DNA from: Polytrichum commune
Taxonomy: Eukaryota > Streptophyta > Polytrichopsida > Polytrichales > Polytrichaceae
Direction of reading: 5' to 3'
Length of the DNA: 64,000 nucleotides
Assembly (NCBI GenBank): GCA_950295325.1
Contig: OX485804.1
Coordinates: forward strand, 54,808,001 to 54,872,000
The first letter of the stretch is position 1. The number at the start of each line of letters is the position of its first letter. Positions 22,696-33,185 of this stretch are shown in pieces. The position numbers were made by a program, and so were the translations under genes. Below the pieces are notes generated by a model that saw only the letters and a list, made by a program, of their open reading frames with translations, was not told the origin of the DNA and did not search any database.

Positions 22696-23402
22696 GGGGG
22701 ACATTAAAGTACCCCCAACGAACTTATAGGGGAGGCATATTTGGGCAGGGGCAGCCGCCCGCCCAATTTATTTATTTATTTTTGGATCCGACCGAAAATT
22801 GTTGCCCGCCCGCCCGACTTCAAAAAAACCATTGCCCTTGCATTCTTGAAGACCACTCATCCACAAATCCAATATTGAGTGCATGTCGCCTTCAAGGTCC
22901 AAAATCCAATACATATGTTCACTTCCATTGAGTAAATAAGCGATTGATTGGGATTTCATTTTCAATACTAAACATACTAAAAATAAAGATGCAAATTTTA
23001 GTTCCATTTTAAGAATGACAAAGACCCTTGCAATGGCAAGTCACAAAAATCATAACCTCGGTGCTAATGAGGGTTTTATAATATTTTTGACTTCCTAGTT
23101 ATTTACATGCTTCATTGGCGATTTCATTTTGAAAATGAAATCCCAGTCAATCGCTTATTTACTCAATGGAAGTGAACATGTATATTGGATTTTGGACTTT
23201 GAAGGTGAAATGCACTCAATATGGGATTTGTGGATAAGTGGTCTTCAAGAATGCAAGGGCAATGGTTTTTTTGAAGTCGGGTGGGCGGACAGGCAACAAT
23301 TTTCGGTTGGATTGAGGAAATTTAAAAAAAATTGGGCGGACGGTTGCCCCTGCCCGAATCTACCTCCCCTATAAGTTTGTTGGGGGTACTTTAACGTCCC
23401 CC
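22696..23402. mobile_element. Foldback element with GGGGGAC ends, 707 bp, hAT-like by target site
   Basis: The two halves are inverted copies of each other for roughly 300 bp, from GGGGGACATTAAAGTACCCC on the left to its inverse GGGGTACTTTAACGTCCCCC on the right, including GGGCAGGGGCAGCC-like GC-rich segments. Flanks are ATATTCAT (22688-22695) and GTATTCAT (23403-23410), an 8-bp duplication with one mismatch. The ORFs 22768-23007 (minus) and 23129-23374 (plus) are mirror images produced by the repeat. Confidence 0.75.
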
Positions 23403-23905
23403 GTATTCATCCTAACTGGGGTCTTTGAAATCGAATATAATGGTGGCGGGCTATCTTCATATAAAATATTGCATGAGCTGCATGCTGTTTCAAGATCTTT
23501 CTGTTGGATGAATGAAAGGTAGGTACATTATGTGCAATCACTCCCTCTCACGGATCGGTTATGGAGGCATATTTACAGGATGTGAATGATGAGGCCACCA
23601 AATGTTGCACTCTCCACAGCAAGTATCAATATGACAAGTGAAGGAAATCCGGGAAGTCCTTATCTCGCTCTGGCCACACATTACTTTCGCAAATTAAAGC
23701 TCAGTGCGAGATGGGAGTAGGCCTCAGTGCCATGTGGAGTAAGGCAAGGTCACCACCATGGCCAGCCAGGCAAGTGAGCTTCTTATGTACATATAATAAT
23801 TATAAGTAACTTATCCCCACCCAACCCATGGCCTGCACCATGACTCACTGCAGGCAGGCCAGTATCATAAGTGAGTAAGTAAGTAAGTTACAAACAATAC
23901 CATAA

Positions 23906-24420
23906 GGGCCACTGCACACATGAGCCAAGAGCCGTGACCTTGTCATGGTGAGGACCCTCGACTCTCATCCAACGGCCGTGCCATGGGTGTTGGGAAAGCC
24001 GTTTTATGTAGTCCCGGGCCCTCAAGCATAGTGTGAAGTGAGAATGGACCATGTTGCGGGACCATTGCATATTTTGTTGGCGGAAAAAACAGGGGAATAT
24101 TTGTTTTAATATAACATTTCTCAAACTATACCAATTTGAGAGAATTACTTGGTGATGTTTGTTGTGGAATCTGCCCTACAATCCATTCTGAGATTTGTCC
24201 CGGAATTGGCGTGACAAAAACTCCGAGAGACCATGAAACCTTATCCATGGTCCGCCATGTAGGACTCCTTGTAGACTTTTCATCCATGAAGTCTTCTTTG
24301 AGCCTTTAGGCCTTCACCTTTGTGGATGAAGTGAACTTAGATGGTTTCCGCCCTTTCGACCAATGAGAGCTCTTAGATTGCAATGATCACGGGCCTTCAG
24401 TCTTGTGTGTGAAGTGGCCC
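23906..24420. mobile_element. Tourist-like MITE copy 2, 515 bp
   Basis: Same GGGCCAC...GTGGCCC ends, with TAA on the left and TAG on the right (one mismatch). Its interior differs from copies at 15087 and 28755 and matches the copy at 32293, so it belongs to a second subfamily sharing only the ends and some internal blocks. Confidence 0.8.
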
Positions 24421-24709
24421 TAGGTTATCATGGGAGTGAATCGGGAGCCAGGCCCAGCCCTTTGAGTGCGGTCGTTGGGGCAGATAAGTTATAATAAACA
24501 ACAGCAAAAAAAAAATCTCTTGTGGACTAGGAACGAGGGGGGCCAGAGGACATCAGAAGATACTTATCCAGTGACTGCCCTCTTGTGTGCACGGTAGCAG
24601 GCAACTGTGTTTACACAGACTGCCGAATCTGCAGCACTTCTGTGCTTACCGTTTGAAAGGTGACAATTAAGGTGGCATGCTTAATTCACTTACTCATCCT
24701 AATTGGACA

Positions 24710-25045
24710 CCTTTATTTGAGTGGTACACTCTAAACTCCGTAATATCGACCTTCTTAATGTCACTTTTTCTTTTCTTTCCCCAAACCCTAGGGAACAAAT
24801 GTTCCCAGTTAAAACCTCACTCTTTCTTATCACATTTTCCTCTCATATATCACGGTTTTTTTAAACAATTTCAAATAAACCACTGAAGAATTCAAACCAC
24901 ACGCTTGTATGCATCACGATGTTATTATTGTAATAATTGTTGTCATTGTTGAAATGTTGACTTTGTGTTATTCCATATTGTCACATGCTACACTATCATA
25001 ATTCTCTCTTATCATGCATTTGTGTTAACACTAGAAAACTCCTTA
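24710..25045 (+). repeat. Interspersed repeat, copy A (inverse of 57050-57400)
   Basis: Shares an ordered series of blocks with the reverse of 57050-57400: AACTCCGTAATATC/AATGTCAC, AAACCCTAGGG, TATGCATCACGATG, AATGTTGACTTTGTGTTATT, CACATGCTACACT. Too diverged to define ends. The class is unknown. Confidence 0.55.
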
Positions 25046-25463
25046 TTGTCACAAGCACTTTGGTTGCCACGAGCGTGATATTCCATAGATCATAGTGTAC
25101 ATGGTTTGGTGTGACACCGAGAATGGGTATCAAGAAGACTCGTGTTTGTAAGGGATTGGATTCCATGCTCTGAATATGATAACTATATTAGGGTTAACAA
25201 TCAACATAAGTAAAGACATGTATGACCAATTCATAAACACCACAAATATTCTCTTTGATAGAGAATAAGATATTTATGCGAGCTTCAAAAATTACAAGGA
25301 AAATGACTACGGCTTCAATTAGGATTCACTAACCATCTCGCACTAATCGGTTGTTTCATATCATAAGAGAAGTGGGCTAGTTGGAAAAGTGACCATTTAA
25401 GACACATCTACCTTACATAAAATGTTTAAAAATCTCATTGACGTTCACGGTTCAACGAAAATG

Positions 25464-25757
25464 AGGGTCAATTCACATGGCGTCCCAAGTCCTGCTCATG
25501 TCAGCAACTCCCAACATGGAGGCAAAAGTTCCAACTTTTGAGCCTCAAGGAATCATTAAAGTCTAGTTAGATTCGTTAAAGTCATATCTTGATTATTTTA
25601 TGCAAAAACTTCTTGGGACTTGCGATGAGAATTATGTCTAGCTTTTTGCCCGACCCAACTCTCAACATAAGTCCCAAGCCTCACCTCCAAAAAGTGTTGT
25701 CATGTAGACATCCATGTCATACTTGGGACTTAGGACTTGGGACACGTGCGAAGTGGT
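25464..25757 (+). mobile_element. MITE-like repeat with GTCCCAAGTC motifs, copy A
   Basis: Begins AGGGTCAATTCACATGGCGT and ends with CTTGGGACTTAGGACTTGGG. The reverse complement of 36252-36552 has the same order of blocks (CCCAACTTTTGAGCCTCAA, TTGATTATTTTATGCAAAAA, GACTTG.GATGAGA, GCCATGTAG-like). The GTCCCAAGTC string lies near both ends in opposite orientation. Confidence 0.6.
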
Positions 25758-28241
25758 AAGGTAGACATACACGAAATGATGAATATAAGTTGATTTGGCC
25801 ATAAAGAGTGGCTTGAAATTTGTGCAATGTTTTTTCAAAGATGGAGTAGAGGAAATGATGAGGAATGCAAGTTGTTTCATAATTTTATTCCTTGTAAATA
25901 GTTAGTTACATTTTCCCAAAGAGGCAAGTAAGTCAAACACCCTACTTGTAGAGTAGAGTCTCCCTGATTTAAGCATCAAAATGTCCTACTTTACATATGA
26001 ATGCACACAAATTGTTAACTTAATGGCACCCAAAAATGATCACAAGTGGCATGAAATGACACCTATTCGGCCAATCATTGCATCCCACCTATCACTGCAT
26101 CCTTTTGGGGGGACCGCTTTTATTGTTAACCATTTCGGGTCCAAACAAGAATCATCCTACCCCTAGTCTAGTGCACTGATACCAATCATTCCATACGTTC
26201 ACTTTTTTTTCTACCTTAAGTCCCAAATTTCACGCTCTCAATTTGAGATTGCATGAATTAACCTCAAATGACTTGGGACCCTTGTCAACCAACCATGATT
26301 TAATTGCGGGGCTACATGAGTCAAGTTGGTATACCAAACTACCTTTGAGTTGACACCAAACTCATGCCCTGATCACACCAAACTTTTATGTCTGGTTCCA
26401 ACCATGAAGTTGATGGAGATTATGTTTATAAATAAATGTCGGCCCATCATTTTTCACGCTATTACAACCGAAGATATTAACGGATGGTGTCATAAGTGGC
26501 TGGTGTGATCAACCCCTCAATAAGAGTTGGATTGTAATTAAGTAGATAACGTATCTAAGTTAACATGGAAGAGCCGATGATTTCCTTGAATTGTGCTCCT
26601 AAATTAACTTAATTAGGCCAGAGTGCAAATGGCATTGATGCACTCACTGATGATGGAATATCAACATCCTCAACTAAGTTAAATTACATACAAGCTTGAA
26701 TCCACTCGGCTCGGCAGGTTGGATCCGATCCATTTTGCCATGACTTCACTTTGTAAGGAGGCACACATGTAAAGTTCAGTGGCACCTACTAACCATGTAA
26801 CGATAATACATATATATCTATAAATGGACATCAATTCCCGGTATTAAATAACTTGCACACGAGTATCACAATTGTACTACCAGTTGATATTGATATTCGG
26901 TGCATATGTCAAGGCGAGAGAATGGCCGGGGATTCGTGGCACTCGTGTATTTTCATGGCCAGAGCGTTCTTAATTCGCTTACATCAATGATGATGCCAAT
27001 TTTATTACAAGCAATAAAAGTAAAAAAACAATACGACGGTTCCATGTCTCGTGTGGGATTATAACACATGCATGTTGACAAATCATGAAAAACTAACACA
27101 CTAGATTATTGACTTTGCAATTTTGTCAAACTTGACACCGTGTGGAACCCTCCTCATCCCTGCTCCTTCACATGCCACATCCACTACTTATGAGATTTTG
27201 TCTTCTTTCTCTTCCTCTCCATGATCACCACACATGAGCTTGACTTCATCGTTTTTCCTTTCTTACGAGACCTTCATGTTCTTCTTATTTTGACTATTCA
27301 ATATCTTTGAGAGTATTTGGTTTCTTGATTCTACATAGATCTTCTTCTATGTTGTTTCTTGTTTTCTAAACCTTCGTTGTTTTTAAGAAAACTATTGTAT
27401 AGGTCTTTGAGATCATTTTTTTCCCCTCCTTCATTGAGATCCATTGTTACTTTTCTTCTTTAAAATCCCTTTTCTATACTTATCATGTGTACATTATCTT
27501 CTTCTTTGAAATGTGTTCTCTATTCCTAATGTCTTGTTGTTTTTCTTCATTCTTACAATTTTAATACTTCTCTTAGATGTAGAGGTCAATTTGCTTCAAC
27601 TATTTTGGTAATATGTTCATCATGAAGATTGCATTGATCATCTTGTTCCTTAATATTACTTGTATTTCTTTTAGTTCTCAAAACCATCTTGCTCATCTTC
27701 CTTCTTAATATGATATTTTAAAAGATTGTAATTACAATTGGTTGCTTCCTCTCTTAACAATTGCATCTTAGTTCTAGAACTTGTAATTGTAAAATAATCA
27801 TGATACTTTGTTCATTTATATGCTCTCAACTCAATCAATCATTTCTCCTACTCTCGCAAGCAGCAAACATGGTTTAATTAAAAAAAACATTCTATGACTA
27901 TATCCTATCTTATGATGTCAATAGAATATCTCCTATATTCTATCGACATCATTTTCTGTATAATGATGTTCTAGATTTTTCTACAATACTTCAAATTCAT
28001 GTAGTTACCGAGACCAACCATATTTACTACTCTTATGAGCAACATTTGTTTTTGGTAAAATTTTACTACATATAGCCTATCCTAAACATTACTAATATCT
28101 ATATCCCTAAGATATTTCTAAGGGTACGGTATTGTCATGTTGTTTGAAATTTATGAGTACATCTTATCCATGGACCTAATTCATTATATTAAATTACTTC
28201 AAATATTTGATGGGATGATTGTGATGCATGTCATGAGATAT
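25758..28241. other. AT-rich region without recognised genes
   Basis: Nothing coding. From about 27150 to 27850 the plus strand is strongly T/C-rich (TTCTTCTT-like runs), which could be the inside of a decayed LTR or a UTR-like sequence; I cannot say which. Confidence 0.35.
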
Positions 28242-28242
28242 G

Positions 28243-28286
<44 letters not shown>

Positions 28287-28287
28287 C
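28242..28287. repeat. (AT)n microsatellite
   Basis: About 45 bp of alternating A/T with two ACAT/GTAT interruptions. Confidence 0.9.
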
Positions 28288-28754
28288 ACTTAAAACTATT
28301 GTCAAACTAGAGCCATTTACTTTCCATCTCATATCAATATGCTTAGACAATGAAATCATTAAAAACATGTTATTGATATGTTTAAGAGAATGTATATTCA
28401 ATACACAATAATTTATCGTCAAATATATAACAAATAGGTTTAAAAAATTCCGTGCAAAATAAATGATTGAATAGTTAAACATAAATTTGTTGTGACGATA
28501 TGTCATATTGACTTGTCACATGTTACACATGTGGACACCTCTGTTATTAATCAAAATAGCTACATGAAAGCCAATGCCACTTTTGGCCTTGGTGACAACT
28601 CAAGAAATGCTAGAATATAAGTATGAAGTATTCAAAGTCACTTCATGGCCCCTTCCCACTTGTTTGTTATTTACAAAATAACAAATGCTTCATAATAACT
28701 AAGAGGGGACAAAGGTGTCTTACGTGCCAACTTGAAGGTGCTTACCTAAATTAA

Positions 28755-29254
28755 GGGCCACTTCACACACGAACCAAGAGCCGTGACCATGAAATTGTGA
28801 GAGCTCAAAAGTAAGTGTCCAAAGGCCGTTCCAAGACACCTCCAAATTCATGTAGTGTGGTCATGGGCCGTCAAGTGCAGTGTGAAGATATATGTGACCG
28901 TGCCCTCAGCCAAATGCTATTTCAACGAATTTATATTCATGTGGGGTCCTCACATACGATAAAATAGAATAAATCAATGGTTGTGAGATTTCAAAATACC
29001 ATGGTCTCCCGGTTTTGTGTTAGGCCTACCTCCAAGAGGTGGCTTATGAAAATAGTCCAAGTGACCATGAAACATGATCCACTTGATGCCATGTAGGGCT
29101 CCATGCAGACTTGGCATCCATCTTGGAGTCACTTACTCTGTTGGTCCCTCGAGCGTAGTGTAAAGCGAACTTGGACCGGCTCCGCCTCTTCCACCAATGA
29201 GAGTGCTTGAAGTGCAATGGTTGCATGCCCTCAATCTCTAGTGTGAACTGACTC
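28755..29254. mobile_element. Tourist-like MITE copy 3, 500 bp
   Basis: Inverted relative to the copy at 15087 (shared internal blocks such as GGTCTCCCGGTTTTGTGTTA and the reverse counterpart). TAA flanks both ends (28752-28754, 29255-29257). The right terminus has decayed to GTGTGAACTGACTC. Confidence 0.8.
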
Positions 29255-29829
29255 TAAGCTCCATCGAAGCCTCTTGATGGATTCATCTGGTTTGGTTACC
29301 GGTTTACTTGAGTGCAACAAATCCTCGCCCGTGATGGAATCATTGGATACATACCTTTGTTATTATTCATGTCAATATGATTCTAAACCATATTGAGATC
29401 ATGAAGATTGTACTTGAATATGATAGTTCTTGCATGATATATAGACCCAAATGGTAACGGAAACACAAGCACTGTCAAACATCTATACCCTACAAATGTT
29501 TTTAAAAAAGTAACTATCCTAATGATATTAAAAGAAGTTAAAATAAGACGATTCCAGTCCACCTGTCAACACTAATCAGACACGTGGTCAAACACATGTA
29601 AATGCATTTGAAATTTGGGCACTACATCTTAGGTCCTTGTAAATATATTATAGCATGTCATGGGATCTGCACACCCCAACAATGAATGCCAACATGGTCC
29701 ATTTTGTACCTGTAATCTTCATTTACACTCAAGGACCAAAGGACGGACTACATAATATACTTGTAGTACCTTTAGCACTGCGGCACTAATTGAATTATTT
29801 CAAGGAAATTGTAGTTTTTAATCTAAGAA

Positions 29830-30070
29830 CTTAATACGGGAAAATTTTGATGTTTTCTTTACATCGGGGATTGTCAAATCTATAAATAGAACGTTCATTT
29901 ATTATTCGCCCATGAATAGATGACGTGATAAAGGTACTACTTGAGGCGAATGATGAATATGATGAAGGTTGTCGAGAGTGCTTGAATTGTGTGAGAGCAA
30001 ATGATGATATTTTGAAGTAAGGCACTCATTCATTGGTCTTTAAGCTAGGAGGGGTTTCCATTATGGGTTC
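29830..30070. other. Possible TATA-containing fragment
   Basis: CTATAAATAGAACG occurs near 29880 in otherwise non-coding DNA, followed by a 64-codon minus ORF of no known family. It could be a relic promoter, for example of an LTR, but nothing else supports this. Confidence 0.2.
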
Positions 30071-30212
30071 GGGTCCAAGATAATTGGGACCCAAACACTT
30101 CTTAATAAATCTTCTTTTCGAACTCAAGATTGGACCCAAGCTTGATGATTGGTTTGTCAAACCATGAGGGGTATTTTTTTTTCCAGTGGGGACCACCAAA
30201 AAAGGGTGGGAA

Positions 30213-30534
30213 CACTACTAGAAAAACATGCCAAAAATAACCGTTGCCGAAATCAATTGCGGTTATTTTGACCAACTTGGTATGTAGTTGCTAAATGACT
30301 GCAATTGTTTTTAAATTTAATGACTGAAATTTTAGGAATCCTGGGGCATGTAACATACCGTTGGCAAGGTCTTGAAAATACCTTTCCAGCAATATATTAC
30401 ATGCCGCAGAAAATTAATGTAGTTGCAATTTTATTTTTTTAAATGCAATTGTTTAGAAACTGCAGATTAGGCTAGTCAAAAGAACCACAACCAATTTCGG
30501 CTACAGTTCTTTTGGGCATAGTTTTCTACTAGTG
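30213..30534. mobile_element. Non-autonomous CACTA element, 322 bp
   Basis: Starts CACTACTAGAAAAACATGCC and ends with the inverse of CACTAGTAGAAAACTATGCC, a terminal inverted repeat continuing to CCGAAA on both sides. Flanking GAA at 30210-30212 and 30535-30537 is a perfect 3-bp target-site duplication. No ORF. Ends of the form CACTA plus a 3-bp duplication define the CACTA (En/Spm) superfamily. Confidence 0.9.
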
Positions 30535-32289
30535 GAAGGTGATGCTACAATAGTGCCATTTCATTTTACTACATTGCGGACCCATACTATAGTGAAAATT
30601 GATTGGGTTCAAAATATTATGTTGCCCAATAGATAACTCGCTTTAGGAGTTTCTTTGGTATTGGATTCTATTGTAGAATCATTGTTATAACTTTCCAAAA
30701 AAATGTGGTGCTCACATGGTCTTGCCACATGCTATATATTTGTTAACCATGATAAAGTCAATGGTCAACATAATTGAGGAGACTCGTATGAACAATTAAT
30801 AAGAAATAGAATCTTTACTTTGACAATGAATAAGATATTGATATGAGTTCAAAGCACTATGAGGAAAATGGTTGCATGCATAATTTGGATGTATCAATGC
30901 ATCTCACATTAGGTAAGTATGTGTTCCATATCCTACATGAAGTGAGGTATAAATGTATGTACCTCAAGACTTGCTTACACTAGTGACAAATGACCATGAC
31001 CACCACTTTCTAAGTTCTTTCATTGGTTGAGAAATGAATGGTTGTCCCACTTTGTTTTACATAAGGTCACCAAAATTAAGATTGATCAAGTCAGAAAACA
31101 GATGAGAAAGTGACATAGAAGTGACATGGAAACCTACACACCCAAAAATGGATAATATAGGGTAATCACCCAAATTTTGCAATAATAGATTCCAAATTAA
31201 TGATTTATGCAAAAAATGAAGTCAACCATATCAAACATAAATCATAAACATGGTATACTTTTAACGAGTAGCCCCTCCCCCCCTCTCCACCCTCGAAAAA
31301 AAATACGTATGGGGCTAAGATTACATTGGACTATGTCCAACATTCTTTTAACATGGATGGATTGAGTACACTTGTATGCACAATTACACATTGGGGGGGG
31401 GGTTAGATTATTGCATGCAAGGGAACATCTATTGGATCCAATGAAAATCTTGTAAAATAATAGGTAGCTCAAATATTGCTTATTGAAGTTGTTTTGATAT
31501 TGAGAGTATTTTTAGAGAGCCCACATTATTTTATTGAAACAAATTTGAGATGAATAAACCTTGATCCCATTAGGAAGCAATTATTTTTTAAGGGATGGAT
31601 GAGGTGTTTTCGTATGCAATAATCTCTTCTCACCAACAAGAACAAGAAAATATTTACATTCTTCGTTGGTACTTTTGAACATCCACATAACCTAGTTTGG
31701 GAAGACAATTTTGATGTTGCCACTAGCATGAATTATGGTGTTACTTTGTTTTTGAGTTGGTCTATATCTATGTGTAATCTTGAAACGGGCATTGTGAGAA
31801 CCAGAGTGGTATGTCCACTACTGCCTCCTTTTGAAGGTAAACACCTTGAATTGACGTGGACATGTCGATTGCCACCTATCTCCCTTAAGGCAAACCATTT
31901 GGGAGCCACTATGATTGGGCGGACCATAACTGGTAGAATGCAGTTCTGACATGTCTTGTTATTGAAACACCAAGAGTCATTAATCTTGGATGATGGGATG
32001 GATGAAAGAGTCAAATGAAATAAAACCAATTATACAAACTTAAACTACAAATATTTGTGAGAGTTTGAATTTCCAAATATGGATGCTAGGCGTTTTTGTT
32101 GGATAAATGAGAGGTACGCTCGTGTGCAATACTTAGTTCCCACACACCGTGCTTGTGAAGATAACAATCCCGACCGATCACAACGTTTGCTTTCTCAATC
32201 CATGTCTCCCACACCAATAAGTAACATGTTTATGTATGCTTGGTTGAGATTGAAGGCCATTTGAAGTTCAAATCACCACAATTCTGCAA
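30535..32289. other. AT-rich region, no gene recognised
   Basis: A C-run at about 31269-31281 and a G-run at 31394-31403 face each other across 110 bp, resembling the G/C-run ends at 41404 and 41743. ORFs at 31242-31472, 31728-31949 and 31733-32029 have no recognisable domain. Confidence 0.35.
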
Positions 32290-32292
32290 TAA

Positions 32293-32883
32293 GGGCCATT
32301 TCACACATGAGCCAAGAGTTGCGACCTTGTAAGGATGAGGACCTTGACTTTCATCCAAAGGCCGTACCATGGGTGTTGGGAAAGCCGTTTTATGTAGACA
32401 CGGGCCCTCAAGCATAGTGTGAAGTGAGAATGGACCATGTTGTGGGACCATTGTATATTTTGTTGGCGGAAAAAGAGGGGAAGATTTGCTTTAGTATAAT
32501 ATGTCTCAAACTCTATCAATTTAAGAGAATTATTTGGTGGTGTTTGTTTGTCCTGGAATGTATCATGGAAATTTCTTCTTCTAGAATCTGCCATGCAATC
32601 TATCCTGAAATCTATCCTTTTGGAAAAATTATTAAAAAAAGAACTCACGGTCTCCTAGAATTTGGAGGTGGGCCTGACGCAAATTCTAGGAGACCGTGAA
32701 ACCTTATCCATAGTCCGCCATGTAGGACTCCATGTAGACTTTTCATCCATAAAGTCTTCTTTGGGCCTTTAGGCCTTCACCTTTGTATGTGAAGTGAACT
32801 CGGACGGCCTCTACCCTTTCAACCAATGATAGCTCTTAGATTGCAATGGTCACATGCCTTCAATCTTGTGTGTGAAGTGGCCA
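32293..32883. mobile_element. Tourist-like MITE copy 4, 591 bp
   Basis: GGGCCATTTCACACATGAG start and TGTGTGAAGTGGCCA end, flanked by TAA (32290-32292, 32884-32886). It shares its interior with 23906-24420 but is longer in the middle, where an inverted CACGGTCTCCTAGAATTTG pair (about 32646 and 32680) forms a small hairpin. Confidence 0.8.
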
Positions 32884-32886
32884 TAA

Positions 32887-33185
32887 GTGCTATCTTGCTG
32901 CATTGGCAACACCAACCTAAATTACAGAGCTCGAGTTACCAAACACGTGTAAGTTGACACTTGTCAACACCCAAGAGCTTTATTCTAGGGCAGAGCCAAC
33001 AAAAGTAGATCCACTCTCCTCCCACAAGCTCCTTATAACTTAGAGTCATACATACATATTTCCTATATCTTAAGCAATTTCATATAAGTGTAGAACATGA
33101 TATTGGGGTGATTTCTCACAAGTTTGGGAACTGATATCACAACGGTTGATAAATTTTTGAACTAGTGCAATTTTTTAAATGCAAA
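32887..33185. other. Spacer between MITE copy 4 and the giant foldback
   Basis: About 300 bp with nothing recognised. Confidence 0.5.

Noticed and set aside
22768-23374. Two ORFs of about 80 codons with the same protein
   Set aside because: Same sequence read from both arms of the 22696-23402 foldback.
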